Assembly: GCA_014706295.1 (NCBI GenBank)
Contig: JACSVZ010000016.1
Span: forward strand, 3,887,168-3,951,167
Direction: 5' to 3'
DNA: 64,000 bases
DNA from: Lycocorax pyrrhopterus obiensis
Taxonomy: Eukaryota; Chordata; Aves; Passeriformes; Paradisaeidae
Shown here piece after piece: positions 12,401 through 26,200 of this stretch (position 1 is the first letter of the stretch; each line of letters opens with the position of its first letter). The notes beneath the pieces are model-generated. The model ran no database searches and had not been told where the DNA came from. It was given only the letters and a program-made list of their open reading frames with translations. A program made the translations under genes and the position numbers.

Positions 12401-13194
12401 TTAATGCTTAAGAACTCTGACATCCTTCCAGGTTAATGTTAACAAGCTGTTGTCAGCCTTTGTGAGAAGACAGAGCTATGCCTGTGAGGCAGGTCCTTTT
12501 TCTTCTAACCAAAAAGGATGGGGAGCAGTGGTGAGTTCTGTTATAAACCCTTCTTGGATCACCAAAGTAAAATTTTCTTTGCTGGTTTGTTTATATTATT
12601 CAAATTGTTTAGTTTCCCCTTATTTTGACTCCAACATATTCCAAAACAGCCCTGGCATCCAGGTTATCCCACAGTACCAGGGGAGGAAGGAGAGGAAAGA
12701 TGTAAAATAGAATGTTGTCTGATATGTGAAACCCCTGCTACCCTAAAATTTAGAAGATATTTGAAGATAAGAATGGTAAAGTCAAAAACAGCATATGGGA
12801 AGCCGGTAGCACTGTAAGGGGTAGGCTGTTTATAAACATCACCTTGAAGAGAGAAAAGTCAGGTCTGGAGTTTATGACTCAGCAGGCAAACAGAAGCTGC
12901 TAGAGCTATTGGGACAAGTAGGTTCAGTCCTCACTTTCCTCTGCTCCTGACAGCTCACACCCCCTCCTGCCTCCAAGTGATCTGTAATTGTTGGCATGGA
13001 GATTCAGAGGCAGGAGATGCAGTACTTAAAGTACAAGTAAATGAAGAACAAAGTGGTTGAATGCTTTTCAATTCTTAGCAATGGTCCTCCAACTTTTAAT
13101 TATACATGAAAATGGAAGCATTTAATGCACCATCTAAACAGTCTAGTTGGACTAAAGCTAAGGGTAAAGTATTCATGCACAAGTATGTTTATCA
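6461..13194. other. Unique noncoding DNA
   Basis: I see no convincing gene. The segment 6765-7145 is open on both strands at once (126 codons minus, 94 plus). That usually means locally higher GC with few stops and not coding; neither translation resembles a known domain, and the minus frame is counted from a TTG. A G/T-rich low-complexity run is listed separately at 9257-9297. Other frames are shorter than 90 codons. No CpG island, tRNA or recognisable transposon is apparent. Confidence 0.5.
9257..9297. repeat. G/T-rich low-complexity run
   Basis: This is a run of T tracts interrupted by G and GGG, with a terminal T9. It resembles in style the longer tract at 51901-51994. It could be a decayed A-rich tail of a minus-strand insertion, but I see no recognisable element to its right. 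Confidence 0.6.
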
Positions 13195-13253
13195 CTAAAA
13201 TGGCAAAATGTTCTACCTGGTACAGTCTGTTCTTACTGTTCTTGCCATTTTAG
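13195..13253. repeat. Perfect 12-bp inverted repeat (hairpin)
   Basis: CTAAAATGGCAA at 13195-13206 is matched exactly by its reverse complement TTGCCATTTTAG at 13242-13253, with a 35-base spacer. The total of about 59 nt is in the size range of small hairpin precursors. The spacer itself does not obviously extend the stem. It could equally be the end of a very short inverted-repeat element or chance. Confidence 0.6.
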
Positions 13254-16200
13254 CAATCTCAAAGCTATAAGATGATGTTCTGACAAACAGAATCAGATAA
13301 TGTAAGTTTGACTTCTCATTGTGATGGAATTAAACTAATTTGAAACTTCTGAATGTGGGGAAGAATGTGTGAAGTGGATCATAGACCTGACTTTTGAAGA
13401 CGTTCTGAAAATTTTGGTTGTTTCTGAGATGCGTATCTCTAAGCAACTGAGAAACTAAGTGGTGGTTTGGATTTTATCACTTCTCTGCAATACCTGTCCT
13501 AGCTAGCATTTAAGAAAGTGGAATTTCATTAATACTGTACTAATGGCAGAGTCCCATTTGGTAACTCATAGCTACATTCTGTTTTGGAAATGAAAGAACA
13601 CTTACTTTGGCTAAGTCAGCCTTTGAATAACCACTGCTGAAGACAAATCTCTTGCAAGTTCTAATGTAAGTCAGGCTTTTATAGCTTGTCTTTTATTCCC
13701 CTTGAATGCCTTTTTGACTGCATGGGAAAGGGGCTTTACTTTTGCTATAAGCCTACTGATTCTAGCTGCTGTTGTTTTTTAATTTTTAGATTTTGGTCTA
13801 AATACTAAATGGTGCTTCTAATAGCATTTGAATTTCTGAAGTGATAAAACATTTGTTCACTAATGAGAAAATATAAGGCACTGAAATATGCCTATTGCTT
13901 ACCAAATAAAAAAATCATCCTTGCTGCTATTGCTAGGAGGAGGAGTAATAATAAACAGATAAAAAATAATTAAGCTATAAAAACTATCCTGGTCAAAATG
14001 GTAGCCACACTGTGATATCTTGTTGAATTACCTTTGCTAGTGAACTCTAAGCCAAGCTCTGAAACAGCTTCAGGCTTTCACTTTTCAAATTATATAGACA
14101 AGGCTAATCAAAATAACCAGTGTCACTCTTCAGACTTGTTCTGTGAAGTGGTCTGGAAACACCTGCTGCAACTGAGGGGTTTTGCTTTTGTTATAGTTGA
14201 CCAAAGAAAAGCCCAAAAGCTCCGAGCTGTTGCAGAAATAGTGAACAAAGCAATATGCTGATCTTCCTGGGGAGTGGCTGCAAGCCAACAGACAGGGGCT
14301 CATACGTGTGAAGTGCTTCAGGTCCTGGTGCACGGTGGAGGTGCCAAGGTACCTCTGGTTTCTAAAGGAACTGCTGCTTGCCTTTTTATTTAGAGCTGGA
14401 ATCTGACTTGGAGTACGTGGAGGTGGGTGAAACTTTTTTGCTTTGTCTCCTACCAGGTAATACTCTCTCAGTGCAGCATGAAGCTGTTTCAAATTAGATA
14501 AATGAATCTATGCGACGTAAGCATTTGCTGGAAGTCACCAATTCACTGAGGACTTGCTATATTATGCTGACACTTATCGGCTGATTGTTTTTAAAAAGCA
14601 ACACCAGTATCACACTGGCAGAGAGGCACAGGAATTTTGCATTGCTGCTCATACCCCCAAAAGAAAGAGAAGGATCAGGGCAAAGGATTAGGATCTCCGT
14701 GAGCTCTGAGCCTTAGGGAAAAAGAAGATCAATGGTGCCTGATGAAATTTCTTCACTTGTGTGACCACGACTAACACTCTGAGGTGCTCTGCACTGTGTT
14801 ATTTGAAGGTGGTGTGAATACACAGAGATAAAATACTTCCTTATTTGTGTTTTTTCCGTCTGTGCTGCTTCTCAGTCTTTTCATTCACTACCACCTTGCC
14901 TCTTTCAGTGGAAATCAAACCTAATGCTTGAATCTACTTTTTGAATCAGCGCTGATTCTTGCCAGTAAAGCAAAACAAAGTTGAATATTCCTGGCACTGA
15001 AATTTTGGGACTCATTATGCTGCTTGTTCCCCCTGTATTTGCTGCAGACTACAGGCATGCTTTTCCCTGTGCACTCATTTTCCTAGTTGCAGGGAGGGAC
15101 AGCTGGAATGAGACTCCTGCCCTGGGGTGTCTGTAAATCTCAGTGAGAGATTCTTCAGAGAATGGTTTTCAACGCCTTAATTAGTTCTCTGCAGTATCTT
15201 TTTTTCCCACTGACTGCATGAGGTCTGACATTCTGGGTTATGGTGCAAAGGCTCCTTGCCCGTGGTGTTTCTAAAATATTTCAAGAGTTTTGATTAGATG
15301 CCTTCCAAACTGTTGAGAAGATATTCCTTGATAGTCAAATTTTCTAGAAGTGCCCTCTTAAGACCAAGAGCTGTGATCCCAGAATCAGAGGAGATCTGAG
15401 CTGATTTCTTAGAAATCTTGTTTGACCTCCAGTGTGTGTCTTAAGACAAGTCCTCCACGTGTTGCCTTATGCTGCAGACAGTGGAGTTAATGAACAGCAA
15501 GCTCTTTGAAATTCTACAATAACGTGTTGGGGACATGCTGTGGTATCAGCAGTAACTACCTTGGCAAAAGTCATGCTTACTGCAGACTGTCTGATAAATA
15601 GATGCTAGCAGGGATTTGTGTAGTGTATCTCCCCAATATTCTCGCTATGTAGTTTCTCCCTTCATCTCAAACACTTTCAGGCTTCACCCTGAACCTATGA
15701 AGTAATGAAATAATTAATAGAAAACCCAGAGAAAGAGTGTAATGGAATTCTTTGATCTTTGGGTGTTCAATCAGTCAGAACAAGGAGTAGAAATTACCAC
15801 TGTAGGGAAAAGTTTGTGTATATATGCACCCATATATTCTAAATGTATGTACTTTTTTCATTATGTCAGCTGAAGGCCCTGATTTACAAATGAAATTTGG
15901 CAAGCAGACTTAGTGTTCTGTGCAATTGCACTGGCTAAAAAGCAGAAGGGGATTTTCCATCCTGTTCAGGGCATCAGACTGGGATGGCCAGGGTAGGACA
16001 TGCTAATTTAGTTTATTTGCCTGAAATTGTGACCTTTAAAACTGACAAAACAGCACTTTCTTGCTTCAGAAAGAATTGGGACAGAGATCCAGTAAAAGCT
16101 TAAGGATTTTTGACATGAAAACATGTGGTACCTGTGATAACCTATTCAAGTACCTGTTCTTCAAATGTATTTGTTTATTCTAGGTATGATTCCTCTGGAA

Positions 16201-19200
16201 GTGTGATAGCAAGGGAATAAAAGAAAAATGCTCTCTGAATAGTTGTAAGTATATCTTAATTTTCACCGATACATCTTTGCACTAAAAGTAATTACATATG
16301 ATTGATAAACGCTTTTGCCTTTATAGAATAATTATGGAACATTCCAAAGGGATAATAAAAATAATTTGTTATTTTATGAAACAGTTTAAACTGCAACAAC
16401 TAACAGATAACACACTTAAGCATATGTACAAATGAAAGAAACATTTAATTTTACAACTCACCGTAGCTGGGGGATTTCTTACTGCTCTATACTCAGCTCA
16501 TAAAACTTCAGGTGTTTCTCACTAAAGCAAGTTTGCATTTTCTTGCAGTTCAATTGGCCTCAACAGTCTTCCAGTGCTCTCAAAGTAAAAATGAATTTGT
16601 CTCAATAAAAATAGTGTTAGAATGCCTCAGGCTCAGGCTTGTGTTAGAGCTTCATGATGGCCTGACTTTGCTTTATTGGGACATTGTATGCAGGCATATT
16701 AAAAGACAAGTTCTGTCTGAAGAACACAACAGTTAAAAAAAGGTCTGTGAGGGAGACGAAGCTGTAAAAGTGGATTGACTTGCCAGAGGTCACAGAACTT
16801 GTCAGTTGCCATGCCAAACTTGGCATTTCTTGAGCTCCAATCCAGAAATGATCAAGCTGAGAAAATTCAGAAAATTTCAGGGGTTTGGACTTTTATCACT
16901 TTTTTATTTTCAGAAAAGACAAATCAGAAGTGTGAAGCTCCTCCATATGTATGGGTCAACTAACTGCTCTTACCATCAGTGCTCCAGCCAGGCATGCTGC
17001 AGGAATCTGTGCTTCCATTTGTGTTTATCCTTCTGCAGCTTCCAAGAAGATTTGCTATGGCCCTCAGTGGTGGAGGAGCATTTAGTCTACACTTCCTGGA
17101 TACTTTTTGGGTAAATTAATCACAGGGAAGGAAAGAAGGGGTCTTAGATTAACTTTAAATATTATGGGTATGGGGTAATGGATTTAGCTTCTGAGTTCAA
17201 AAGAAAAACAGGGAATTTGTCTTCAGTGGACAACACTGAATTCAAACTGTTTCCTGGTCTGGTCATAAGCAAAGGCCAAAAATGCTTCATGCTGTCTGTT
17301 TAACCTTATACATCCCCTGAGTTCCCTCCTGTTCTGAACAGATATGATTAAGTGCTGTTAAAAGCTCAAGATCTTTTGTCAAGACACAAGTACCTATTTA
17401 ATAATACATATAGAATGTTGCAAAGAGAATCTTTCAGTTCTGGATGCTGATCCAGCCTGGAGGTCGGATAGATTTCATGTGCATTTTCTGTCCCTGAATC
17501 CTTGTGGGAGAGGGAAGACGTGTGACACAAAATCCAATTTATTCAGAGCCAAAAGATGGTAACCTGGAAACACTTTATTGAAGCGTTTTGATTAGCTGAG
17601 GTAGATGTTTCTTTCATGAGCAGATGTTCCTCAAACTCTGCTCAATTATGTGCAACGTTTTCATGGTGGCAGATAACTTCTGCCTGGAAGGGGCTGGTGT
17701 GGAACCACTGAGCTCTCATTTCAAAGGAGCTGAGGGCGTGGGTTCTAGCAGTAAAGTCACAAGAACAGCTGACTTGAAAAATTACTTTTGGGGTTTTTTT
17801 GGTGTATTCTACCTGGATTCTCTATTGACTTTAGAGGAATGCTATAGCAATAAAAAGGAATGAGGGCACTCGTTTATAGTCTCTACTAAAAATCAATAGA
17901 CTCTACATCTGAAATCCAGGCTTTCAGTTTAGGTTTTGTCCTTTCTTTCTGGTAGATTAAGATGCACTTTTTACTATTTGTCTCTGCTGCCTTTTTCTTT
18001 CTGAAACTGAAAACCATGTTCTCAGAGGTGTCCGAGGACAAGATGTGACCACCCGTACAAAGGGTGTGAAGAAGACGCATTCGAGACTTGAGCTAAAATA
18101 AAATAACTGAACTCTCTTTAAATACTGCTTTTTCTGAAGGCTTGCTCTGGAATGGTGAAGTGCTGTGTTCCATTTTACACAATGAGACCTAGCTAATTTT
18201 GTCAGTACATGTGATTAAACAAGAAGGAACTTGCAAATTATTCCTCCTAAACACCCTGTTGAAAGTTTGAAGGGGGAAAAAACCCCATCCTGTTATTGAG
18301 TTTACTGAACCTAGACGTGAAGCTATCTGGTCACACCACAGTGTAGTAAATCATGGACACAAAACAGCTCTGGGAGAATTGAGAGGTCTGATGGCTGCTT
18401 GGGTTCTCCCCTTGGCTTGCCCACAGGTCCTGCTCCTGGCGCAGCAAGGCCCTTCCTGAGCAAGGGATCAGAGAGCCCCCCAGGAGGAGCGATGGTGGTG
18501 AAGTGTTTGCTAACTCACCTGCTGACTCTCTGGATATTTTAATCTCTTGTGCTGGAAGCAGTTTGTGCTATTTACAGCTCTGCTGGGTGCAGTAATGGAG
18601 CCTCCCTCGGGGGAACCTGTTTTGCTGAGGATTCTCTACAGTGACTGATGCTGTTCATGATGGAGATAGGTTGATGTTTTTTCCTTCCTGTTACGTGTAT
18701 GCAATATGAATGTTGCCTGTAGTCATTGGCTAGCACAGTACTCCATCTTTCCATGAAGCAGAAAGTTTCATACTTTCACGTTTGAGGTCAGGCGAATAAC
18801 TAGCAAGTAATTCTTTCCTAACTCCTGTTAAGTACAGGAGTTTGAATATCTGGCCTATCCCTTCCTTCTCTCTCTGGTAGAGACAGGTACAAATAATATA
18901 GATTGTTATTTTAAAATGATACTAGGCCATCAGACTTGCTGAAAAATACAAACATAAGCCGTCAAGAGTAAATTAAGACAATCAGGATTGCATGTTATTT
19001 TCATCAGTAATTCTGTGCATGAAACTATGTGTGCGTGTAACTGGATTTAATTGCATGCATTGAAATAAAAAGACTGACTATTGCTCTTTTTGTTGTAGAA
19101 CTCCTATCATGCTTTCAAAGCTCTGGAGTTTGTGTACCAAGGACGCTTAAAATAGATATGTTAGCATTTACTTGCTGACTTACAGCCTCGGAAGTCAGTG

Positions 19201-22200
19201 TCCATTCCATAAGGGCAGGAGAACAAGTAACAGTGAAGTTGCAAGTAACAGTTGGTCCTTGGAGGAATTTCAAGTGATTTGAATGTACAAAGGAATAGGA
19301 AGATGCAATTGAGAAAATCAGCTTTGTACTCGGACTCTGGTTTATGGTTCATGAAGTCTGTTTTTGAAAGGACTTGCACTTTTTCTCCTCCGCAGAAACA
19401 GCCAGAACTTTGATATGAGTATAAAAATACGTGAATCCAGTCTGTTTTCCTTTGTCCAGCTTGAGAGGCACTGAAAGCAGCAACTGTGAAGGAAGTGCTA
19501 CTCAGTCTTGGATTGTAGAATGATCAGGGCAGATGGTAACTCCAGGAAACTGAGCTGCCAGATTCTAACCTGTCAGTTCAGAGCATGGGCAAGCTGCAGC
19601 TTTATAGAGGCTTAACACTGCCAAATTTGAAAGATTTTATAGGGCTAAATAAGAAACATTCCTGACAGCTTGATAATTTTCAGTCTGTGCTCAAAAGCAG
19701 ATGGATATAAAAGCTTTTAGGCTTAACAGTTGTTTAAAAATGTTGACAAAACAGTGTTTTTGCATTGAGCAAATAAACTCTCTGCATGGCTGGAAGAAAA
19801 ATCCTGAGACAGTCTTTGTGGGAAATGTCATCCAAAATGACTTGGGACAGGGGAAAGTGATTAAATGAGGTCTTAAACACAGAAAATGTTAGGTTGCTTT
19901 AGCTATTAGTGCTGGCAGTTTGGGCTGTGATAGGCATGTAGCACAGGGAACCTGGTGTGGCAAGGACTTGTATCTTGTATCCAGCCTTGCTGGACTGCCC
20001 AATGTGATTTGCCAAGCAGCCTGCTTTGGCCGTGGCTTGGATACTTGGCTCTCAATCCATGCATCCCATCAGCTGTGTATTAGAGGGAGCCTTCTAAAGA
20101 AAGGCTGAGATACAAGTGAGACTGAAGCTTGACATTACATTCTACTCTGCCTTTTTTTTCTGTAAGGGAGTCCTGCAGCAGAAAAGCTGATATAGATGAG
20201 CTAGGTGAACGTTTGTAACTGAGCCCCCAGGAAGCACAGTGGCTGTACAGGGGTGTGCATTGACATGCTGGTTGCAGAGACACACCAGGGAGGCTGGGCT
20301 CTGGTTCAGAAAAAAACACCTCCTTAGCTTGATGAAGGTTAAGGGTTAATTAGAAGCTGGCTACTGAACAATAGCTTGAACAGTATTCGTGGGGATTGTT
20401 TTGGAAGGGGCTCTAATGAATGTATGAGAAGAAATAGCTGCTGTTGAAATATGGGGCATGATCTAGGACTGATCCGAGACAGCAGAGGGACACTAAGATT
20501 GGAGCTGAAACCTGTTACTTCTTCATGGTGACATCTGTGTGTTGTTACTGGCTTCTCCCCTAGACTAGAAGAGGAGCAGAAAGTTCAAGATGAAGTTTGG
20601 TGCAGGTGGGAGAATATATGGATGTGAATCTATACAAGCCTTGTTTTTCCAGTGTTGGACCAGTTTGTACAATATTTTTCCCCATGCACACACACACATA
20701 CACAAGTCTGGCTTCCATCCCTTGCACCATGCATAACCAGATGTCCTGTAAATGACCTAAACACGCCAAGCAGGCTAAACTCTTTCTTGGGTTCAACTTT
20801 GTAGAGAGGTTATCACCATTGCCTTGCGCTTCTGGTATGGCACAAACAGGTTGCAGCCGAGGCTGATTCACTTCATGCTTTCAGACAGATAAATACTCAG
20901 CTATCAGCCTCTTTAAACCCATGCTATTAGCTGCCCTTTCAAATTCCATTGTTCTTAGCAAGATGGGGTCCCTGGAGTATTCCATTGCATCTTTGATCTG
21001 GAAACTTTTGGCCCTGGAGCTTGCTTTCTGATGTTTCAGTATCTGGTCAATTTATACAGAAAAACTGAAGATAAGCCACAGGGTGAAATAGTTTCCTGCT
21101 AATAAATTCTGCACTACAGCATTTTATTTCTCTGGTGCTATGTTTTTGTTTATCTTCATTTTTCAGTTTGTTCTGCAGATCTGTTTACTCATTGTCATGA
21201 AGATCATTGTTCTCAGAGATCTATGTGCAAAGCAAAGTGTAAATGGTCTGTTTGCTAACATCAAAGTAAAAAAAATTAGGTTATCAATTTTCTTGATATT
21301 GAATTCTGTGTATTTTTTCATGCTTCTGCTTCTGTTGAGTGCTTAGAAAATGAGTTGTTCCACCTAAAATATTTTATAGAATACTATCTGGTAAATTTTT
21401 CTACTTATATGGCAGGGAAGTTGAGGACACTTTACTAACATTAAAACTGGTGTCAGCAAGGTTCAGTCCTTTCTGTAGATCTTACGACTTGTTGACTGCT
21501 TGGTCTCTGGAATTTCGAAATGGTCTGTAGCAAAAATGTGTCCAAATACCTAGAATCTAGAAAATCCAGGCATTCTGTGCAGTTCTGGAAAAACCATGGC
21601 TGCTACTCGTACTTTTGGATGTGTCCCCGTGCCATACCACTGCCGGGTTCCAGCCCTCGAGCGCACTGCATTGTCAGAGGCACGGGCAGAAGTCTTTGGC
21701 TGAGCCCTTTTCTACCTGGTGGCAAGCTGCAGCATCAGAGAGAAATGCAATGTAGCTACCTGTCAGATACTGAGATCACCTCTGGCACTCCTACTTGAAG
21801 CAGTTAAATGAGCTCCTGAAGACAGCCCTATGCCCAAGGAGCTTTGAAACATACTTGTGGTGTGAGTCGGAGAAGAACGATCCAGTCTCCCTGTGGATGT
21901 CACCTCGGTCTTCTGTCCCCCTGCTCCTCCCTTGGGGCAGGTCTGCAGCAGCTGCTGTAGTGTCCTAGCCCTGCTGAAGCCAGTGACAGTGACAGATGTG
22001 CGTTTCCCAGCAGCTGCACATCTGCCTCTAGGGAAGAGAAGCGCTGGACCTAGCAAACCACATTTAGAAATATTTTGCAGGTCTCTGTACGTAACCAGTT
22101 TCCCATCTGGGATGCTGAAATTGCAGAAGGTCCCTGCTGCACCCTAGACACAGAGCACCTCGGCAGCTCCACTTTACAACGTGGTGCTTAGTTAGATCTT

Positions 22201-23008
22201 TGCAGATGTTGCAGTAAATCAGGCTATTGGATTTCCAGATTCCCAGTTCCATTCCCCCCACACTGGCCTGGAAGCCACCATGTCACTTGTACTGTAGGGC
22301 ATTAAGCTCTTAGAGGAATGGAACCAGACTTTCAAAATGGTAGAGAAGGGTGGAATGGGGTAGCAAGAGGTGACCAGTGTACCAGAGGTGGAGGATGCAG
22401 ACTGTGCTGTCTGGCAGGTGCCTGCAGCTCTGTGGAAAATGTGTAGGTATGTGAAGGCAGAGAGGTTCTGGCCTACAACAGTTATGTCTTACAGAAAATA
22501 GTTCTTAAAGCTGGTGGGTGTGATCTTCAGTGTCTGTATTCTGTAACATGCTGTGAGTCTCTAGGTTATTGCTGAAAACAGGGTATGCCTATTTTCATAT
22601 TGTACTATATCCATTACAAAGGGTTGTGGTGTCTTGGTCTGAAAGACAGGTGCCTGCCAGTGAAGATGGGAAGCTCCCTTGAAATGGAAAATACGACCCC
22701 TTACCCTCCAAATTGTTATAACTTTGAAATTACGGAGGTTTCAGGCAAAGATACAGGAAAAGTAATAACAGTTCTTTACTAATATGTATATAACAAACAA
22801 ACATTGCTCTTTTATGTAGATTCTTGAGAGGAGACTAGAGAAAAACTGGGATTTTGCTGAACGAAATAGGTTCCACAACAGTGGAGCAAAAAGTTGGGCA
22901 TAGCTCTCTGAGATGGTATGGAAAAGGTTAGTCTTTGTGCTGGCTCACGGAAAAGGGTGAAGGTTTGGCCAAGTAGTATTTTATGTGAATTGATTCCCTC
23001 AACCCAGC
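13254..23008. other. Unique noncoding DNA
   Basis: No gene is recognised. Open frames reach 120 codons (minus, 14130-14492) without any identifiable domain. Minor items: a quasi-palindrome GGGGGAAAAAACCCC near 18273, repeated almost exactly near 25196; a short CA run at 20687-20698; and small GC-richer patches near 18420-18490 and 21610-21690 that are too short and CpG-poor to be promoters. The frame at 21140-21346 (plus) is rich in Phe, Leu and Ile only because the DNA is T-rich. Confidence 0.5.
20687..20705. repeat. Short CA microsatellite
   Basis: Six CA units are followed by TA and two more CA units. It is short and interrupted. Confidence 0.75.
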
Positions 23009-23204
23009 TATAAATCAAGGCTTGAGCAGTGTACTAGGGAGTATAAGATACTGAGATATAAATCAAGGCCTGAACACTGTACCTGTGAGTATAAAACACT
23101 TGATGTTGTACAAGTCCAGGCTCAAAAAGTGCCTGTATGAAAAGCTTGGAGAGATAAATGGTGGCATTTGAGCACTGGCTGTGTGGAATATAAACCAGGG
23201 TTAG
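23009..23204. repeat. Decayed 48-bp tandem repeat, about four copies
   Basis: TATAAATCAAGG starts at 23009 and again at 23057, followed in both by CTTGAGCAGTGTAC- or CCTGAACACTGTAC-like sequence and then a GAGTATAA block. A third, more diverged copy (about 23105) keeps the GTACAAGTCCAGGCTC and GTGCCTGTATGA parts. A fourth (about 23153) keeps GATAAATG, TTGAGCACTG and a closing ATATAAACCAGGG. The constant 48-base spacing over four units makes a tandem origin likely despite the divergence. The first two copies are the most alike. Confidence 0.75.
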
Positions 23205-26200
23205 ATGTCTCATTTTGGCATTAGTTTTCAAACACACCTGTCCCTCACAATTGCCAACTCAAACCAAAATACTCCAGTCTCCTCCCTGTCTGCTGAGATG
23301 GCAAGCACTTCGGAAGTTATTTCTGTTTGCAGTCTTCTTAAAAATGAATTTCTTGGTGTGTACTGTACTTTGCATGAAAGAAAAGGAATGTTCTTTTGAT
23401 AGTAGGAGCTTCTGTATTTTGGTATCGAATATAATGAAAATTTCTTACATAATTTAAGTGTATATTTTATTGAAGGGAGTTGGCTCCTTCTCATTTACTC
23501 GTAAGGCGACATGTCTTCATCTGGGGAATATGTTGTCCTAAGCTTTCTAGACAATCTGTTTTGAAGAGGGGCTCTGACTCAGTTGCCAAGTAATTTACTT
23601 TGGCTAAGAGTTCTTTTAACTCTCCTGAAAAATACTGATCAGAGATTTTATCTTTGGGTCCCCTTGATTAATACAGATTAAATCAACTGCTTGTAAAGAG
23701 CCCATATAAAATTAATACAGTATTGAAAATTCTGAGTGGAATCTGATGGACATCTATGGTCATGGATGAAATGTTAACATCCCTTAATTACTCTGAGACT
23801 GATTCATGGCCTCATGATCCAGGTGTTGAAGTTGTCAGTCTTGAGGTGCTGGAAGAATCAATAGAGGAGGCATCATAAGTTATCTGCTTTTCATTCATTA
23901 TTTCTTCCTTTTCTATAAATGGCCCTGATTTGTGAGGTAAGGCTCACACGATCACTCAGTAATTAAGTAAAGCAGTTATAGAAAAGATTAAATACCTGTG
24001 CTGGCAGTCTTCCTGAACACTCTGTCTGTTAGCTATTAAAGCTATTTTTACTTCCATATTGTTGAAAGTCATGACAAGGTTTTATTAGTTTCCTTCTCAA
24101 CATCTATTTAATAAGCCCAAGATTTGCCGTCTTTCTAGGTTCCCTTCTTTCTGGTACAAAAAAGAGTGAGATTTACTGTGGTGTTCCATCTGTGCAAGGT
24201 AGGAGACATTAACTTGTTTGGCTATAATACCTTGACTTCAAGTTGAATTACAGTTCAAATTTCAGTGTCACGGGGGTGCATTACAGCCTTTGCTTTGAAG
24301 AGTTGTGGTTTAAAAAAGGCATATCAGAATAAGGTAAATAAGTTAGGGGGAGTGCTCTTTGTTTAGGTGCAGAACCTCTTTAAGTAGAGGACAATTGTCA
24401 TTGTACAGAAATCTGGGAAGCCTTACTGAGCATCAGTGTAAAAACTGTACCTCTCCACCCATGCATAATCCCATTTCCACCTGTACCTCTTCCCAGTCTG
24501 CTCATAAGCATAAGTTTTAATCTTTCTTAAAAGTGCAGATGGAAATTTAAGGGTAATTGGTTTGCAAAAAAATAGAACAGTAGTATTCTTTTTAGGTTGA
24601 TAAATGCTGTACTCCTGTGTACTTGAAGGCTTTTGTGCTGATAGTAGCTCGATTTATGGACAGAAACAAGTGTATCTCTTCTGTTCTCTAACCTGTGCAA
24701 CTAATATTAGAAGTCTTCCTTCTGGAAGATGCTGAATATCTAACTTCTAATGATGGAGGATGGTTGAAATGACCTTGAGGTTCATGCTTTCCTGACATGC
24801 TGGGTAAATGTTCCCCTCTTCAAAGTACTCCTGACTGGAAGTGAATGAGAAACCCCACTGCACTGCCTGGAGTTTAATCCCCTGTTCAGCACAGCAGCAG
24901 AAAACCCTGAATTCAATTTCTGCTGATTATGAACACTGAAGTTGTGGTGGTTTCAACTGCTTGTTGCATAAGTTGAGTTGCAGACAGTTTGTGTTCTCTG
25001 TACAGCAAACTATTGCCCAGTGATACAGAAAAAAACAAGACATCCTACCTCTGATTAGAGAAGTGCTAAAGTGAGGAGAATTTGTGTTTTGAAAGAGATG
25101 GAGCTGAGTGTAGTTATTGTTGAGTGAGATCAGAATCATGGAAAACTGGGGTGAAACACTGTCTAAGGCTCATATCTATTGTTCACTCAGTAAGGGGGGA
25201 AAAAACCCCAACTCTATTAAATTATGTAATTAAGGATTAGCTGGTTGAGTACAGATAGACAAGGGATAATTTGTAGTAGTAACTCAGTCTGTATATTTTC
25301 AGACTTCTGAATTATTGGCTCTAAGTTTTAATACTGTAGCATAGATTTAATGTTATCCAAATACATTTTTCAGTAACCTATTTGCATATTTCAATATTTT
25401 ATAACTTTTTGGTCTTTCATAGCTCTGTTTAGTTTCCATTTGTTCTTTTCTTCATTGTTGTTTGATCTAATTGGTGACCTTGGGCTAAGGAAGTAAATGT
25501 CAAATCTTAATCAGTTTCCTACTTTCTATCTTAAACGTGGTCAAGTTCTTCCTTTTCAGAAAATCTCTTTAGTTAAAAGCACATATTTGTATAATTGCTG
25601 CATGGAACCTCTTGTAACCCTTTCTTGTTGCTTGTTTCCATCTTATGGGTATCTAAACTTTTCTGTTTACATAACGTTTATCAGATGGTCTGACCTGAAT
25701 TTTAAGCAAGAGAAAAAAAAATGCACATGTAGGTTCTTCCTTGCAGTAAAGCTGCCAAGCCCACGTCATCTGTGTAAAGTCACTTTAATATTGAAAGGTA
25801 TCTAAACAGCATGGCAGCAGATCTGCTACCTTTCTCCTTCCTCTTTGGTTCCACTTATGTGGTTAATATTTAGGGGCATGATCAAGTTTCTGGGCGTTCT
25901 GATCACTCAGGCTCTAAAAGCTGTTAGTTACTGCCCTGAAGCAAAGAAACCACATTTTCATACTGGCTGAAATAAACACAGTATTTCTACAACTGTGTTC
26001 ACAAGGATTTATGCTGAACTGTGTTATCACAGTTTAAGAATCATCCCAGAAAATTCAGGAGTCATCCAGGAAGGCTAAAATAATCGTATTTGCTGTAAAT
26101 AATGCAGAATTTTTTAAAAAGCCCCACAGGTCATAGATGGCAATGGAAACAGTTGTAGCTGAAACTTAAAAATTCATAGCCTGAAATACCTATATGGACC

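Noticed and set aside
21140..21346. Frame encoding a very hydrophobic 68-residue peptide
   Set aside because: The Phe/Leu/Ile richness follows directly from T-rich DNA; there is no flanking gene structure.
25477..25492. Short match to a MIR-like core (TGACCTTGGGCTAAGG)
   Set aside because: The similarity covers only about 12-16 bases, with no support on either side.
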